Of a DNA stretch of 64,000 bases, positions 29,724-38,590 are shown in pieces. Under the pieces are notes generated by a model. The model was given only the letters and a program-made list of their open reading frames with translations, searched no databases and was not told where the DNA came from. The number at the start of each line of letters is the position of its first letter. The first letter of the stretch is position 1. The translations under genes were made by a program, and so were the position numbers. Source of the DNA: Aeoliella straminimaris (GTDB lineage Bacteria > Planctomycetota > Planctomycetia > Pirellulales > Lacipirellulaceae); contig NZ_JAMXLR010000092.1 in assembly GCF_024054565.1 (NCBI RefSeq), positions 124,001-188,000 on the forward strand, given 5' to 3'.

Positions 29724-31799
29724 CTAGCAACGCTGTAGGCGAAAGCAGAAAAGACCAGCGATACCAGCCAACAGCAGTGAGGAAGGCTCGGGAATCTGTA
29801 GGCCTTCTAATGTCGATACGTTGCCATTGCCGGCAGCGAGGGCGGCTTGACGCCAGCGGCCGTAGTCGGCGAAGTCGATGAAGTTATTGTCGATCAGGTC
29901 GCCCTGGTCGCGGTCGGCCAGGGGCTGCCAGAAGTTTTCGCGGATGATCTGAAAGTCCTCATCGTCCACGTCGCCGTCGCCGTTCACATCGCCGCCGGGT
30001 AGTGAGACGGCTTCGATCGCATCCTGGCCTTCCAGGCCGCCAGTGTAGATGGCGTTGATCTGTGTATCGGTGAGTACTTCGTTCCAGACGACCAGATCGT
30101 CGATCATGCCTCCGAAGGTCCGACCACTGAAGGTGCGGTCGCGTCCAATTTGCCAGACACCATCGTCAACGAACTGCAGTGCCGCGACGTTGTGTGTGCT
30201 TTCCAAGGCACCGTTGACGTAGACATTGGTTTCCCGGCTGTCTGATCCATCCAGATCTGTGGCTCCGTCCCAGGTGAACGCCAGGTGAATCCACTCGGGC
30301 TCTGTCTCCGTACCGTCATATATGTCGGCGGTGGTTTGTGTTCCGGTGGAGTCGATGCGGAAGGTCTTTTGGCTCTTCCAGGTCGCTCCCCAGAATTGGT
30401 TCGAAGCCACTTGAAATCCTCTGTCGAGGGTGGCTGTGCCCGTTGTGAAGATTCCCTTGTTGTCGAGATCGCCCCCCTCGCCCAGTTGGATTAAGTTTGG
30501 TTTTACCCAGAGAGAGTAGGTGAGCTGCGACTCTCCATCGGCCTCGATTCCGCCGACGTCGAAAACGTTGGCCGCGCCAAGTTCTCCCGTCATGATCGCG
30601 GCGTTGCCGATGATGCCCGGACCCCAACTCAGGTTCGTAGCAGCGGCGTCACGCCAGATGGCGTTGTTGGCGACCGAGCCGCCCGAGTCGGCCGCGACGG
30701 TGCCGCTGATTTCGTCGAACCGCCAGTGGTTGAGAATGTCCGCCGATGCATGCAGGGGAAACGTCACGATCAATGTGAGCACCCACCAGTTCGCATGAAG
30801 TTTGTATCTCATAAAAAAGATCCTGCTATGCCGCCAAGTTGGAGTAGTGTGTACGTCAAATCCTTCAAAAACCGTGAGACATTGCGTTGCGCCTAAGGCA
30901 GGTAACCTGCGGCGGCCGTATCGCAGGCCCAAGAGACTCGCGAGCAGTGCCAGCGAAGCGATGGAGGCCGGCTCAGGTACGCCAAGTGCCGAAGCAGCGT
31001 CAACGCCGGTGAGTCCTGCGCTGTGGACCAATGCAATCTGCTCGGGCGTGAGAACCTGATCCAGCACAATCAAGTCGTCAATCGCTCCACCGAAGGTCCG
31101 CCCAGCGAAGGTGCGATCTCTGCCGATCTGCCAGTTTCCGTCATCCACAATCTGAGCGACATCTCGTGTCGCCGTGTTGACCAGAAGGCCGTTGATGTAG
31201 GTCTTTACCTCTTCATCGCCAGGCTCCGGGGCGCCGGCTGTTCCATCCCAGGTGAATGCGAGGTGAATCCACTCTGGCTCTCCCTCCGTACCGTCGTAGA
31301 GGGGGTCCGAGTTGTAGGAGCCCGTGGCGTCGATGCGAAACCTACTCTGTTCCTTCCAGGTAGCGCCCCAGAACTGCCCGCCGTTCATCGGGTTGCTAGA
31401 TCGTTTTGCCACCAGGTCTCCCGTGGTAAAGATGCCCTTGTTGTCGAGGTCGCCTCCGCTGCCCAGTTGCGCCAGGTTTGGTTTAATCCACACCGAATAG
31501 GTGAGCTGCGTTGCGCCATCCGCTTCGATGCTGCCGACGTTGAATACATTCGAGCTACCAGTCTCTCCAGTCAGAATGGCTGCATTGCCAATCAATCCGG
31601 GACCCCAGCTAAGATTGGTCGAGTTGGCGTCTTGCCAGGTAGCGTTGTTCTTCGTAAGGCCGCCCGAGTCGACCGCCACCAGACCGCTGGTTTCATCGAA
31701 CTTCCAATGACTGAGCAGGCTGGCCTGTGAAGGGGACGTTTCGACAAGTAGCAATATGGCTGATGCAATGAATAACCAACGACAAAATGCAGAACTCAT
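29724..31799 (-). CDS. Double LamG/PEP-CTERM fusion protein A
   Basis: One uninterrupted 691-codon frame holding two complete secreted proteins. Module 1 (1-298): signal peptide, LamG domain from HWKFDETSG, then VPEPASIASLALLASLL and RRR, a full exosortase signal at 274-298. A 31-residue spacer leads to Met330, which starts a second signal peptide (MRYKLHANWWVLTLIVTF, ending HASA). Module 2 (354-691): a closely similar LamG domain, a dockerin-like EF-hand pair, and a second PEP-CTERM signal IPEPSSLLLAGIAG. The modules share long near-identical stretches such as NLSWGPGLIGNAAI / NLSWGPGIIGNAAI, so they arose by tandem duplication. An AGGA box before Met330 means module 2 could also be translated alone. 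It may be a fused pair or a polyprotein cut by signal peptidase and exosortase. Confidence 0.85.
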   Translation of the reverse strand: MSSAFCRWLFIASAILLLVETSPSQASLLSHWKFDETSGLVAVDSGGLTKNNATWQDANSTNLSWGPGLIGNAAILTGETGSSNVFNVGSIEADGATQLTYSVWIKPNLAQLGSGGDLDNKGIFTTGDLVAKRSSNPMNGGQFWGATWKEQSRFRIDATGSYNSDPLYDGTEGEPEWIHLAFTWDGTAGAPEPGDEEVKTYINGLLVNTATRDVAQIVDDGNWQIGRDRTFAGRTFGGAIDDLIVLDQVLTPEQIALVHSAGLTGVDAASALGVPEPASIASLALLASLLGLRYGRRRLPALGATQCLTVFEGFDVHTTPTWRHSRIFFMRYKLHANWWVLTLIVTFPLHASADILNHWRFDEISGTVAADSGGSVANNAIWRDAAATNLSWGPGIIGNAAIMTGELGAANVFDVGGIEADGESQLTYSLWVKPNLIQLGEGGDLDNKGIFTTGTATLDRGFQVASNQFWGATWKSQKTFRIDSTGTQTTADIYDGTETEPEWIHLAFTWDGATDLDGSDSRETNVYVNGALESTHNVAALQFVDDGVWQIGRDRTFSGRTFGGMIDDLVVWNEVLTDTQINAIYTGGLEGQDAIEAVSLPGGDVNGDGDVDDEDFQIIRENFWQPLADRDQGDLIDNNFIDFADYGRWRQAALAAGNGNVSTLEGLQIPEPSSLLLAGIAGLFCFRLQRC
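30821..30824 (-). promoter_or_regulatory. Internal Shine-Dalgarno-like AGGA before module 2 of fusion A
   Basis: On the minus strand AGGA is followed by the eight-base spacer TCTTTTTT and the in-frame ATG at 30812. This is good enough to allow independent initiation of the second LamG/PEP-CTERM module inside the long frame. Confidence 0.55.
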
Positions 31800-32233
31800 G
31801 AGCTAGTAACTTCCGGGCGCGATGCCCAACGGACCATGGTTTAGCTATCAAAGAAATCGCCTTCGTCCAGGCGAGAGCGCTCCGGTTAGGGAAACTGAGG
31901 AAGACATCCCCAATGCGAAATGCACGCCGAAAAGATTCGTTACCCGCCTGGGCTATTGGGAACATGTCCGGCGAACGAATCTTTTCATCCAGCGGTTCGA
32001 TTTTTTTTCAGAATGCAGGCTCCAGCCACTCGGAACATGGCTCAACCAGTGGCCTTGCTTGGCAGAGCTTCAAGCTTTCACAAAAAAATATGCGGACCCA
32101 AAATTTTGCAGGTGAAAACGGAAATGAGCGGACGTATCTTAAGTGGAGGTCCATTTGCAGCTTGGGTGGACTTTCTCCTCCCAGGATCGGAGGAAAGTGG
32201 CTTTTCTAGCTCCGAATTCACTGAAGGCGACTC
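31800..32233. other. Divergent promoter region facing sigma factor 1
   Basis: About 430 bases, more AT-rich than its surroundings, between the divergent fusion A gene and the sigma-factor gene. The short open frames on the plus strand have no recognisable product. It should contain promoters for both directions; I could not identify a convincing ECF-type consensus. Confidence 0.5.
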
Positions 32234-32761
32234 ATGATGGCTTCTGCGGAAGACACGTTTGCAGACCTGTTTAGTACGCACCAGCAACGCCTGTTCGGCT
32301 ACATTCTCGGGCTGGTGCGCAATACTTCGGATGCCCAGGATGTACTGCAGCAAACGGCCGTTACGGCATGGCAGAAGTTTGGCGGTTTCGATCTCGATAC
32401 CGAGTTTTTTCCTTGGGCCGTGACCATTGCTCGGTATGAAGCACTCAACTTCATGAAGTACCGCCGCCGCAGCAGACTCTGTTTCGACCAGGAGTTGATG
32501 GAGCAGTTGGGAGAGGATGCCTGCGAGGTGAGTGGCGAAGTTGCGGAGGTTCGTCTCGCAGCGCTGGGCGAGTGCCTGAAGAAACTGCCAGCTGCCGATT
32601 CCAAATTGATCGAGTGCCGTTACACGCATGGCCTGAGCTCGCTGCAGATTGCGGATGTTCTCGAGCGATCGCAGCCAAGTGTGTGCAACTCGTTGCGACG
32701 CATTCGCGAGAATCTGATGCGTTGTATTAGCAGAAGTCTTTCGCAAGAGTGTGTACTATGA
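32234..32761 (+). CDS. ECF sigma factor, Rhodopirellula/Verrucomicrobium type (sigma 1)
   Basis: 175 residues, the usual size of an ECF sigma factor. Region 2 is clear (HQQRLFGYILGLVRNTSDAQ, DVLQQTAVTAWQKF, FFPWAVTIARYEALNFMK), and region 4 shows a helix-turn-helix (HGLSSLQIADVLERSQPSVC, NSLRRIRENLMRCI). It belongs to the sigma-70 subfamily common in Planctomycetes and Verrucomicrobia. AAGG lies seven bases before the start. The last bases overlap the start of the FecR-like gene as ATGA, so the two are translationally coupled. It probably directs transcription of the surrounding polysaccharide-degradation genes and its own operon. Confidence 0.93.
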   Translation: MMASAEDTFADLFSTHQQRLFGYILGLVRNTSDAQDVLQQTAVTAWQKFGGFDLDTEFFPWAVTIARYEALNFMKYRRRSRLCFDQELMEQLGEDACEVSGEVAEVRLAALGECLKKLPAADSKLIECRYTHGLSSLQIADVLERSQPSVCNSLRRIRENLMRCISRSLSQECVL

Positions 32762-34536
32762 ACGACTTCAACAGTGATAAATCGGTTTCCGTTGAGATTC
32801 GCAAACTCATCCACCGGAGTTTCGACGATTCGCTGAACGAAGCGGAGTTTGAGGAATTGCAGCTCGCCCTCAAAACCGATCGCAAGGCAAGGTTGCTGTA
32901 CGGAGAAATTGCTCAGTTCCACGCCGAACTAGTGGCAACCAAGCAGGCGGTTGCGCTTTGCCGCGAGGTTCAGCATGAGTACCAATCGGTACCGATCGAC
33001 TCGCAACCCCGTTCTTTCAAGCAATGGCTGCCTGTCAAACAATGGCGTCGACTCACCGATGCCATCCAGTACATTCCTCGTCGGACGGCCGCCTCGTTGC
33101 TGGCCGCTGGACTCGGACTCGGTTGCGCCGTGGGCCTGGTGGCCTCCACCTTCGTGGGGGGCGCGCCAGAGTTTTTGCCGGTGCCTTGGAACTGGAGTGT
33201 CGGAAGTGACGTTGTGGCGCGGATCGAAATGACCCACGACGTCGATTGGCAATCGATGGAGAATCCAGAAACGCCCGCGACGCGGGGGCTTCGAGTGGGC
33301 GAAAAGGTGCGAATCGATCACGGCTTGATTCAGATCGCCTATCGAAATGGTGTATCGACCATTTTGCAGGGACCAGCGGTCTACGAAGTACGGTCGGAGA
33401 ACGGAGGAAAGCTGTTTTCGGGCAAGCAATCGACAACCGTCCCTTCCGGCAACGCGAATTTCCTGCTCGAGACCTCTTTGGGCAAGTTTCAACTGGGGCC
33501 GGGCCATTTTGGCTTGACGGCAGAACACTCGGCCGCTTTTCGCCGGGTAACTTTCTATGGATTTTCAGGGGGGCGACCGCGGGCTCCCAGTGCTCAGTTT
33601 GAAAGCAGCTTCGGGGTAACGTCCGACTTGAAGACTGGCGATGCGGTCCAGTTCGACGATATCGGCCTGGTCGAGCATGTTGCCATGGCGAGCATTGGCG
33701 CCTTCCCCAAGCAGATGCCCCAATTCAAGCCAGAGCCGTTTGTGGGAGACACCATTCATCTGGGCAATCTGTTCGACGACAGCAAAGCCGCCTCGCTCAG
33801 CGATGCAATGCGCTCCGATCGGTACAATGCCGCCGCCGAGACGATCGATCTCGGTGTAGCCGCAGTTCATGATGGCGGCCTGGATGTCGACGTGCAGCTG
33901 GCTGAAGATGGAGTGCCATTCAATTTTTCGAATGTTGGTGGTGGGGGAGCCAGGGTGGGCGGATTGCCGGGAAACGACACTCATCGCTCGATAGCCGTTG
34001 CCATTCCTATTCGCACCACTGGGGATTTGCTGGGGCACCACATCGCGGATGGGTCTTTGCCCAAGGTGGAGGAAGGCGTCGGCATCGACTCGAACAAGCT
34101 GCTGACTTTCGATTTGCAGGAGATACGAGAGGCAGGGCAACTCCAAGGTCGGACCATGCGCTTCGTTTCCGATCGAGCTGGTATGAACGACCGCGAGTTC
34201 CCCCTCGACGGCAGTCTCGAGCACGCCCACGCGAACATGATTGTCATCGTCAGCACCGAGGAAGAGGTGCTATCGGCCTATCTCAACGGCGAGGAAGTCA
34301 GCGTGGTTGAGCACACGGGCGTGTTCTCGCTGGACGTGGACGAAGAACGTGCCACTCGTGGAGTCAGATATGGTGACGAGTTCGTGCGATTCGATGTGCC
34401 AGTGCCTCCGGAAGCCCGCTTCCTCAGCTTCGTTTCCACCCAACTGGAAAGCGAGCACCACGATCATACCGTGTTCTCTGGCGCCAGGTTGGAGATCGAA
34501 CCGTCCGACGCCGCGGCCAACGCAACACACGATTGA
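32758..34536 (+). CDS. FecR-like anti-sigma partner with C-terminal NPCBM-like domain
   Basis: 592 residues from the ATG at 32758, which overlaps the sigma-factor stop by ATGA. Residues 1-85 are a cytoplasmic helical region (IRKLIHRSFDDSLNEAEFEE) as in anti-sigma N-termini. A membrane segment lies near 108-132 (LLAAGLGLGCAVGLVASTF). A FecR-like beta domain follows (LRVGEKVRIDHGLIQIAYRN, GVSTILQGPAVYEV). The C-terminal 250 residues end with PEARFLSFVSTQL and HDHTVFSGARLEIE, which resemble NPCBM carbohydrate-binding modules. By inference it senses glycan outside the cytoplasm and controls sigma 1. It is convergent with the next gene. Confidence 0.8.
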   Translation: MNDFNSDKSVSVEIRKLIHRSFDDSLNEAEFEELQLALKTDRKARLLYGEIAQFHAELVATKQAVALCREVQHEYQSVPIDSQPRSFKQWLPVKQWRRLTDAIQYIPRRTAASLLAAGLGLGCAVGLVASTFVGGAPEFLPVPWNWSVGSDVVARIEMTHDVDWQSMENPETPATRGLRVGEKVRIDHGLIQIAYRNGVSTILQGPAVYEVRSENGGKLFSGKQSTTVPSGNANFLLETSLGKFQLGPGHFGLTAEHSAAFRRVTFYGFSGGRPRAPSAQFESSFGVTSDLKTGDAVQFDDIGLVEHVAMASIGAFPKQMPQFKPEPFVGDTIHLGNLFDDSKAASLSDAMRSDRYNAAAETIDLGVAAVHDGGLDVDVQLAEDGVPFNFSNVGGGGARVGGLPGNDTHRSIAVAIPIRTTGDLLGHHIADGSLPKVEEGVGIDSNKLLTFDLQEIREAGQLQGRTMRFVSDRAGMNDREFPLDGSLEHAHANMIVIVSTEEEVLSAYLNGEEVSVVEHTGVFSLDVDEERATRGVRYGDEFVRFDVPVPPEARFLSFVSTQLESEHHDHTVFSGARLEIEPSDAAANATHD

Positions 34537-34607
34537 TGCGCGGCCCGCGAGTTTGGGGTAGGGAAGGGGGCCAGCGGCAGTTGTGTGCCAGCCTCGTTGC
34601 CGCTGAA

Positions 34608-36980
34608 TCACCGTTCGCTCGACGCGGTTGTCATTGTCAGCACTACCGAGTACTTGGAGTACTCGACTTCCCAACGAAGCCCTGGGGGCAGCGGGGGAAG
34701 CGAGACGGAGGCAAACTCCCCTCGTATGCTTTGGGTGGAAGTCAGAATGGTGTAACGACTGTCTGCTTTCGGGATGCTTCGCTGCGTGTCGAGCGATTGC
34801 GGTCGCACGACAAGCGTGCCCTCCAGCGTGATCACTCCTTCCACCTGCAGTGCGACGTCCGTCGACAGTCCAATAGCAGTATGGTCGGGCTCACCCAGAT
34901 CCACCTCGAGCGTCGCTTGGGCCTGGTGGTAGAAATCACCAACCACCCTGAGCACTGGCTGGTGGGGGGCCACGCCGACGGCAACCGACTGGAAGACCCC
35001 CGTTGGGCCGCGCTTGGCGTGCTTGGTGCCTTCCGGTTGGGCGGAGAGTTCGGGGGCAACTTGCCCGCGATTGTAGAGGTCGCCCACAATTTTGCCGCTG
35101 CCCGTCAGGCGTGCTCCGTCGCCGACGTCGATCCAGCGATTGCTGAGCATCTGGCCGCCGCTGAGGCGAATCTGTCCGCCGGAGCGCAGTCGGATTTCGT
35201 TGGTGCCGGTCAGCTTGGTATCGTTGGGAACGACCACCGTCGAGCGTGCCTGATCTCCCCGCACCTCCAATCCAATGAAGGTCGTGTTGTTGTTCACTTG
35301 AACTGTCGACGGTGTGTCGGATTTGTTGTTCACCACGGCCGACCAGAGCTGGCTGGGGCCATGCGATTCAGGACCTTTCCAATTGGCTTTGTCGTCGAAC
35401 GCAGCCCCCGGCTTTCCAGCCCACACCGCATAGTTATGAGAGTACCAGGGACCTCGTTCGACGCCCTCTTTAATCGCCAGGCTCTGAAGTTCGTCGGCCA
35501 GTTTGCCGTGGTTGCTCTTGCCCAGATCGAGAGGCCTTCGCTCGGCGGAATCGCTTTGCAGGTCGTAAAGCTCCAGGTCGCCGTTGGCAAACTTGATGAG
35601 TTTTTCGTTGCCGCGGATGATGGCCCACCGCGGCGCCCGTTGGTCCTCGTCCGGGCCGCCATGCCGTTCGTGTGCTTCGAACAGGAGGTAGTCGCGTTTG
35701 CGCTGTGTACCTTCACCCGTCATGACCGGCACCAGAGAGTGCCCGTCGATTCCTACTGGCGCATCGACGCCTGCCAAGTCGGCAACCGTCGCCATGAAGT
35801 CCGTCAGGTCGGTAAGGTGGTCGGTACTGGTGCCGGGGGTAATCACGCCGTCCCACCGGACGAACTGAGGGACATTGATTCCACCTTCCCACAAGTCGCG
35901 TTTGCCACCGCGCCACTGGTCGAGCAGTCCGAAGTGATCCAAGCCTTCGATAGAGAAATCAGCGTTGGTGGCCCCATTGTCCGATGTGAAAACGATCAGC
36001 GTGTGGTCCAGGATGCTGTCACTGTTATCACCATCCCCATTGGGATCCTCCAGCTTGTCGATCAGCGACTGCACGCTCGCGTCCATCCGCGTCACCATGG
36101 CGGCATAGCACTTTTCTTTCTCGGTCCAATCGGAGGTATCCACGTCGGCGTAGGCATCAAACCAGCCGGCGAGGTACTTCACCGCTTCCAGGTCCTGGTG
36201 CGGAACCGTGTAGTTTACCTGCATGAAGAAGGGATTGTCGTCCTGATAGTGCTCTTCGATGAACTTTTCGCTGTGTTTGGCGATCACATCATGTGTGTAA
36301 GTGGCATGCAGGTTCGAATTGTTCGGGCCTATGTTTCCCAGCATCAACTCGGACACGCCCGCCGCTACGGGCCTGCCCGTCGAGTTGGTCGTCCAGAGCG
36401 AACTGAGGAAGTACTTGTGCGCGCGGCCGTGGTTAAGATAGCCCATGAAATGGTCGTAGCCGTGCGCACTGGGTACGGCTGCTGGATCTTTGATGCCTGG
36501 ATCGGGACGCAAGTCGTCTGCCTTGTTGCGGCTGGTACCGATGCCCGAGCCACCGCCAAACCCCCACTTGCCAAAAATGCCCGTGTGGTAGTCCGCCTGC
36601 TTAAGGACCTGTGCGAGCGTGATGTCTTGGGCGCGTGGATTGACCGTGTTTCGATCGTTGGCGTTGTGGGCCTGGTTGAATCCGAGGTACAGCATGCCGC
36701 GACTTGGCGAGCAGACCGTGGCCGAGTAGGCCCGAGTGAAGGTGAGGCCGTGGCTGGCCAGATCATCGAGTGCTGGTGTCTTGATGTGCGGCAGTCCCTT
36801 CGCTGCCCGGTCGAGCTGGCCATGGACACCCACTCCCGCTTTGCCCAGGTCGTCGGCAAAGATGTGGATGATGTTCGGGCGAGGTGCCCGGCACCATCCC
36901 GGCACGGCAACGGGAAGTGCCGCCAGGCTGAGAAGTGCGCATGCCAGACGCGAATTGAACAACAACCGGATTACTCGCAC
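34608..36980 (-). CDS. Type I sulfatase with C-terminal beta-strand extension
   Basis: 790 residues from a GTG start, with a signal peptide (cleavage near GWCRA). The sulfatase domain covers about 33-540: NIIHIFADDLGKAG supplies metal ligands, Cys90 in CSPSRG is converted to formylglycine, and FTSDNGATN and GKRDLWEGGI complete the site. It should remove sulfate esters from a glycan in the periplasm or outside the cell. Beyond the domain about 250 residues form repeated beta strands (NNTTFIGLEVRGDQARSTVV, IRLRSGGQIRLSGGQML) like the strand repeats of PEP-CTERM and autotransporter-associated proteins, but there is no sorting signal at the end (MTTASSER). It is the last of three consecutive sulfatase genes. 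Confidence 0.9.
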   Translation of the reverse strand: MRVIRLLFNSRLACALLSLAALPVAVPGWCRAPRPNIIHIFADDLGKAGVGVHGQLDRAAKGLPHIKTPALDDLASHGLTFTRAYSATVCSPSRGMLYLGFNQAHNANDRNTVNPRAQDITLAQVLKQADYHTGIFGKWGFGGGSGIGTSRNKADDLRPDPGIKDPAAVPSAHGYDHFMGYLNHGRAHKYFLSSLWTTNSTGRPVAAGVSELMLGNIGPNNSNLHATYTHDVIAKHSEKFIEEHYQDDNPFFMQVNYTVPHQDLEAVKYLAGWFDAYADVDTSDWTEKEKCYAAMVTRMDASVQSLIDKLEDPNGDGDNSDSILDHTLIVFTSDNGATNADFSIEGLDHFGLLDQWRGGKRDLWEGGINVPQFVRWDGVITPGTSTDHLTDLTDFMATVADLAGVDAPVGIDGHSLVPVMTGEGTQRKRDYLLFEAHERHGGPDEDQRAPRWAIIRGNEKLIKFANGDLELYDLQSDSAERRPLDLGKSNHGKLADELQSLAIKEGVERGPWYSHNYAVWAGKPGAAFDDKANWKGPESHGPSQLWSAVVNNKSDTPSTVQVNNNTTFIGLEVRGDQARSTVVVPNDTKLTGTNEIRLRSGGQIRLSGGQMLSNRWIDVGDGARLTGSGKIVGDLYNRGQVAPELSAQPEGTKHAKRGPTGVFQSVAVGVAPHQPVLRVVGDFYHQAQATLEVDLGEPDHTAIGLSTDVALQVEGVITLEGTLVVRPQSLDTQRSIPKADSRYTILTSTQSIRGEFASVSLPPLPPGLRWEVEYSKYSVVLTMTTASSER

Positions 36981-37028
36981 TCTGTCGCCCCAATCTCTAT
37001 TAAAATGCTTTGGAAGGTGATCTCTCGA

Positions 37029-38573
37029 CTACTCGTACCGCCATTTCAACACCCAGGGGTCGTTGGTCTGCCGCTGGAATGTCTTCAGCTTTTGTTGCAG
37101 CCGGGCAAGCGTTTCCGCGTGAGCGGGATCGTCGGCCAGGTTGGTCGTCTCGTGCGGATCCGACTCCAGATCGAACAGCTCGAACTTGGGACGATGGATG
37201 TAGGTATCCACGCTCCATGATCCGTAGGGTGCGGAGGGGCCTTGCTGGTACTGCTCCTGCCAGGTCGGCGCGGCCCACAAGTCGGAAGCGAAGGGGAAGG
37301 GCAGGTCGGCAGCAATATTCCAGATCAGCTTATACTTCCGCTCGCGAACGACTCGCATGGGATAGTACATCGTGATTTCGTGGAACGTGTGCGAAGCATA
37401 CACTTCATCCCAGTCGCTCAGCGTTTCTCCCTTCCAGACGGGCAGGAACGAACGACCATGAAACTTGCCCGGGTTGGCTTGGGCGCTTTTAAACCCGTCG
37501 GCCTGGCGGGCTTCCTGTCTCAGCGGTTGCAGCACAGACGGCTTTATCGACTTCTTGTTCGCATCCAGAACGCCGGCAAAATCGAGCAGCGTGGGAGTGA
37601 TATCCACCCAACTGATCATAGCACTGCACTCCTTCGGCTGTGTTTCGGCGTAGGGGTTGCGCACCACCAGCGGCGAATGCAGCCCTCCCTCGTAGACGGT
37701 CGTCTTGGCGCCAGGCATGGCCACGCCATGGTCCGACATGTAGACAATCAGCGTGTCGTCATAAACGCCGGCGGTCTTCAAATGCTCCACCAACCGCCCC
37801 ACGGCCGCGTCCAGTCGGCTGACCGACTGGTAGTATTCGGCAAGTTCTTCCCGGCAGGCGGCCGTATCCGGGAGGAAGTCCGGCACGATCACTTCGTCGG
37901 GCGAGTAGGTCTTCGTCAGGTTGGCTGAGGAGGCGGCCTCGTTGCCGAACCGGTTGGGTTTGTGTGGCAGGTTGCGGTTGACGCCCCGCCCTCGATGTGG
38001 GTCGTTGAAGCAGAGGTAGAGGAAGAACGGAGCGTCGTCGTCGCGGGCTACGAAATCGTAGCAGTTGTCGGCCATCTCCATGTCGTTGCGACCACCCCCT
38101 GGAATCACCTCCTGGAAGTGGTACACGCTTTCCGGCGCGACGTGGAACTTGCCACACCGCGCGGTCCGGTACCCTGCCTGTTCCAAGTAACGGGGCAGGC
38201 TGGCCGCATTCGCCCAGGTGCTGAATTTGTGATAGTCGTGTTCGTGCCCGTACTGCCCGTTGGCGTGATTTTGCATGCCGGTCAGGATCACGGAACGACT
38301 CGCCGAGCAACTGGCCGTGGTGCAAAACGCGTCGGTGAACAGGGTGCCTTCCGCCGCCAGGGCGTCGATACTCGGTGTTTGAATGACCGGATTGCCATAA
38401 CAACCGGCATCGCGGCCGTGGTCGTCGGCAACAATCAGCACGATGTTGCGTTCGGCCGCTAGACTCCAAAGTCCACCCAAAGCAAGCAGCGCAAGCGTTA
38501 GCAGGGAACGCATGCCCATCGCATGAAGGGATTGTCGCTCGCGCTGCCGCGTTAGTTTGCCGTCGATATCCAT
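37029..38573 (-). CDS. Type I sulfatase, heparan N-sulfatase-like (CxAxR)
   Basis: 514 residues from the ATG at 38573, which has AAGGG about eight bases upstream; ATGs at 38519 and 38513 would give a shorter leader. The hydrophobic signal is MRSLLTLALLALGGLWSLAA. NIVLIVADDHGRDAGCYG starts the enzyme. The formylglycine motif is CSASRS (Cys89), the alanine-containing variant seen in sulfamidase-like sulfatases. DDAPFFLYLCFNDPHRG, DTLIVYMSDHGVAMPGAKTT and YPMRVVRERKYKLIWN fit that group. It probably removes O- or N-linked sulfate from a polysaccharide. It lies 17 bases after the upstream sulfatase gene and 48 bases before the next, so the three form an operon. Confidence 0.92.
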   Translation of the reverse strand: MDIDGKLTRQRERQSLHAMGMRSLLTLALLALGGLWSLAAERNIVLIVADDHGRDAGCYGNPVIQTPSIDALAAEGTLFTDAFCTTASCSASRSVILTGMQNHANGQYGHEHDYHKFSTWANAASLPRYLEQAGYRTARCGKFHVAPESVYHFQEVIPGGGRNDMEMADNCYDFVARDDDAPFFLYLCFNDPHRGRGVNRNLPHKPNRFGNEAASSANLTKTYSPDEVIVPDFLPDTAACREELAEYYQSVSRLDAAVGRLVEHLKTAGVYDDTLIVYMSDHGVAMPGAKTTVYEGGLHSPLVVRNPYAETQPKECSAMISWVDITPTLLDFAGVLDANKKSIKPSVLQPLRQEARQADGFKSAQANPGKFHGRSFLPVWKGETLSDWDEVYASHTFHEITMYYPMRVVRERKYKLIWNIAADLPFPFASDLWAAPTWQEQYQQGPSAPYGSWSVDTYIHRPKFELFDLESDPHETTNLADDPAHAETLARLQQKLKTFQRQTNDPWVLKWRYE

Positions 38574-38590
38574 GGTATTGCCCTTGCCGT

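Noticed and set aside
34533..37220. An 895-codon open frame on the plus strand opposite a sulfatase
   Set aside because: It mirrors the intact sulfatase gene with formylglycine motif on the minus strand and has no recognisable domain of its own.
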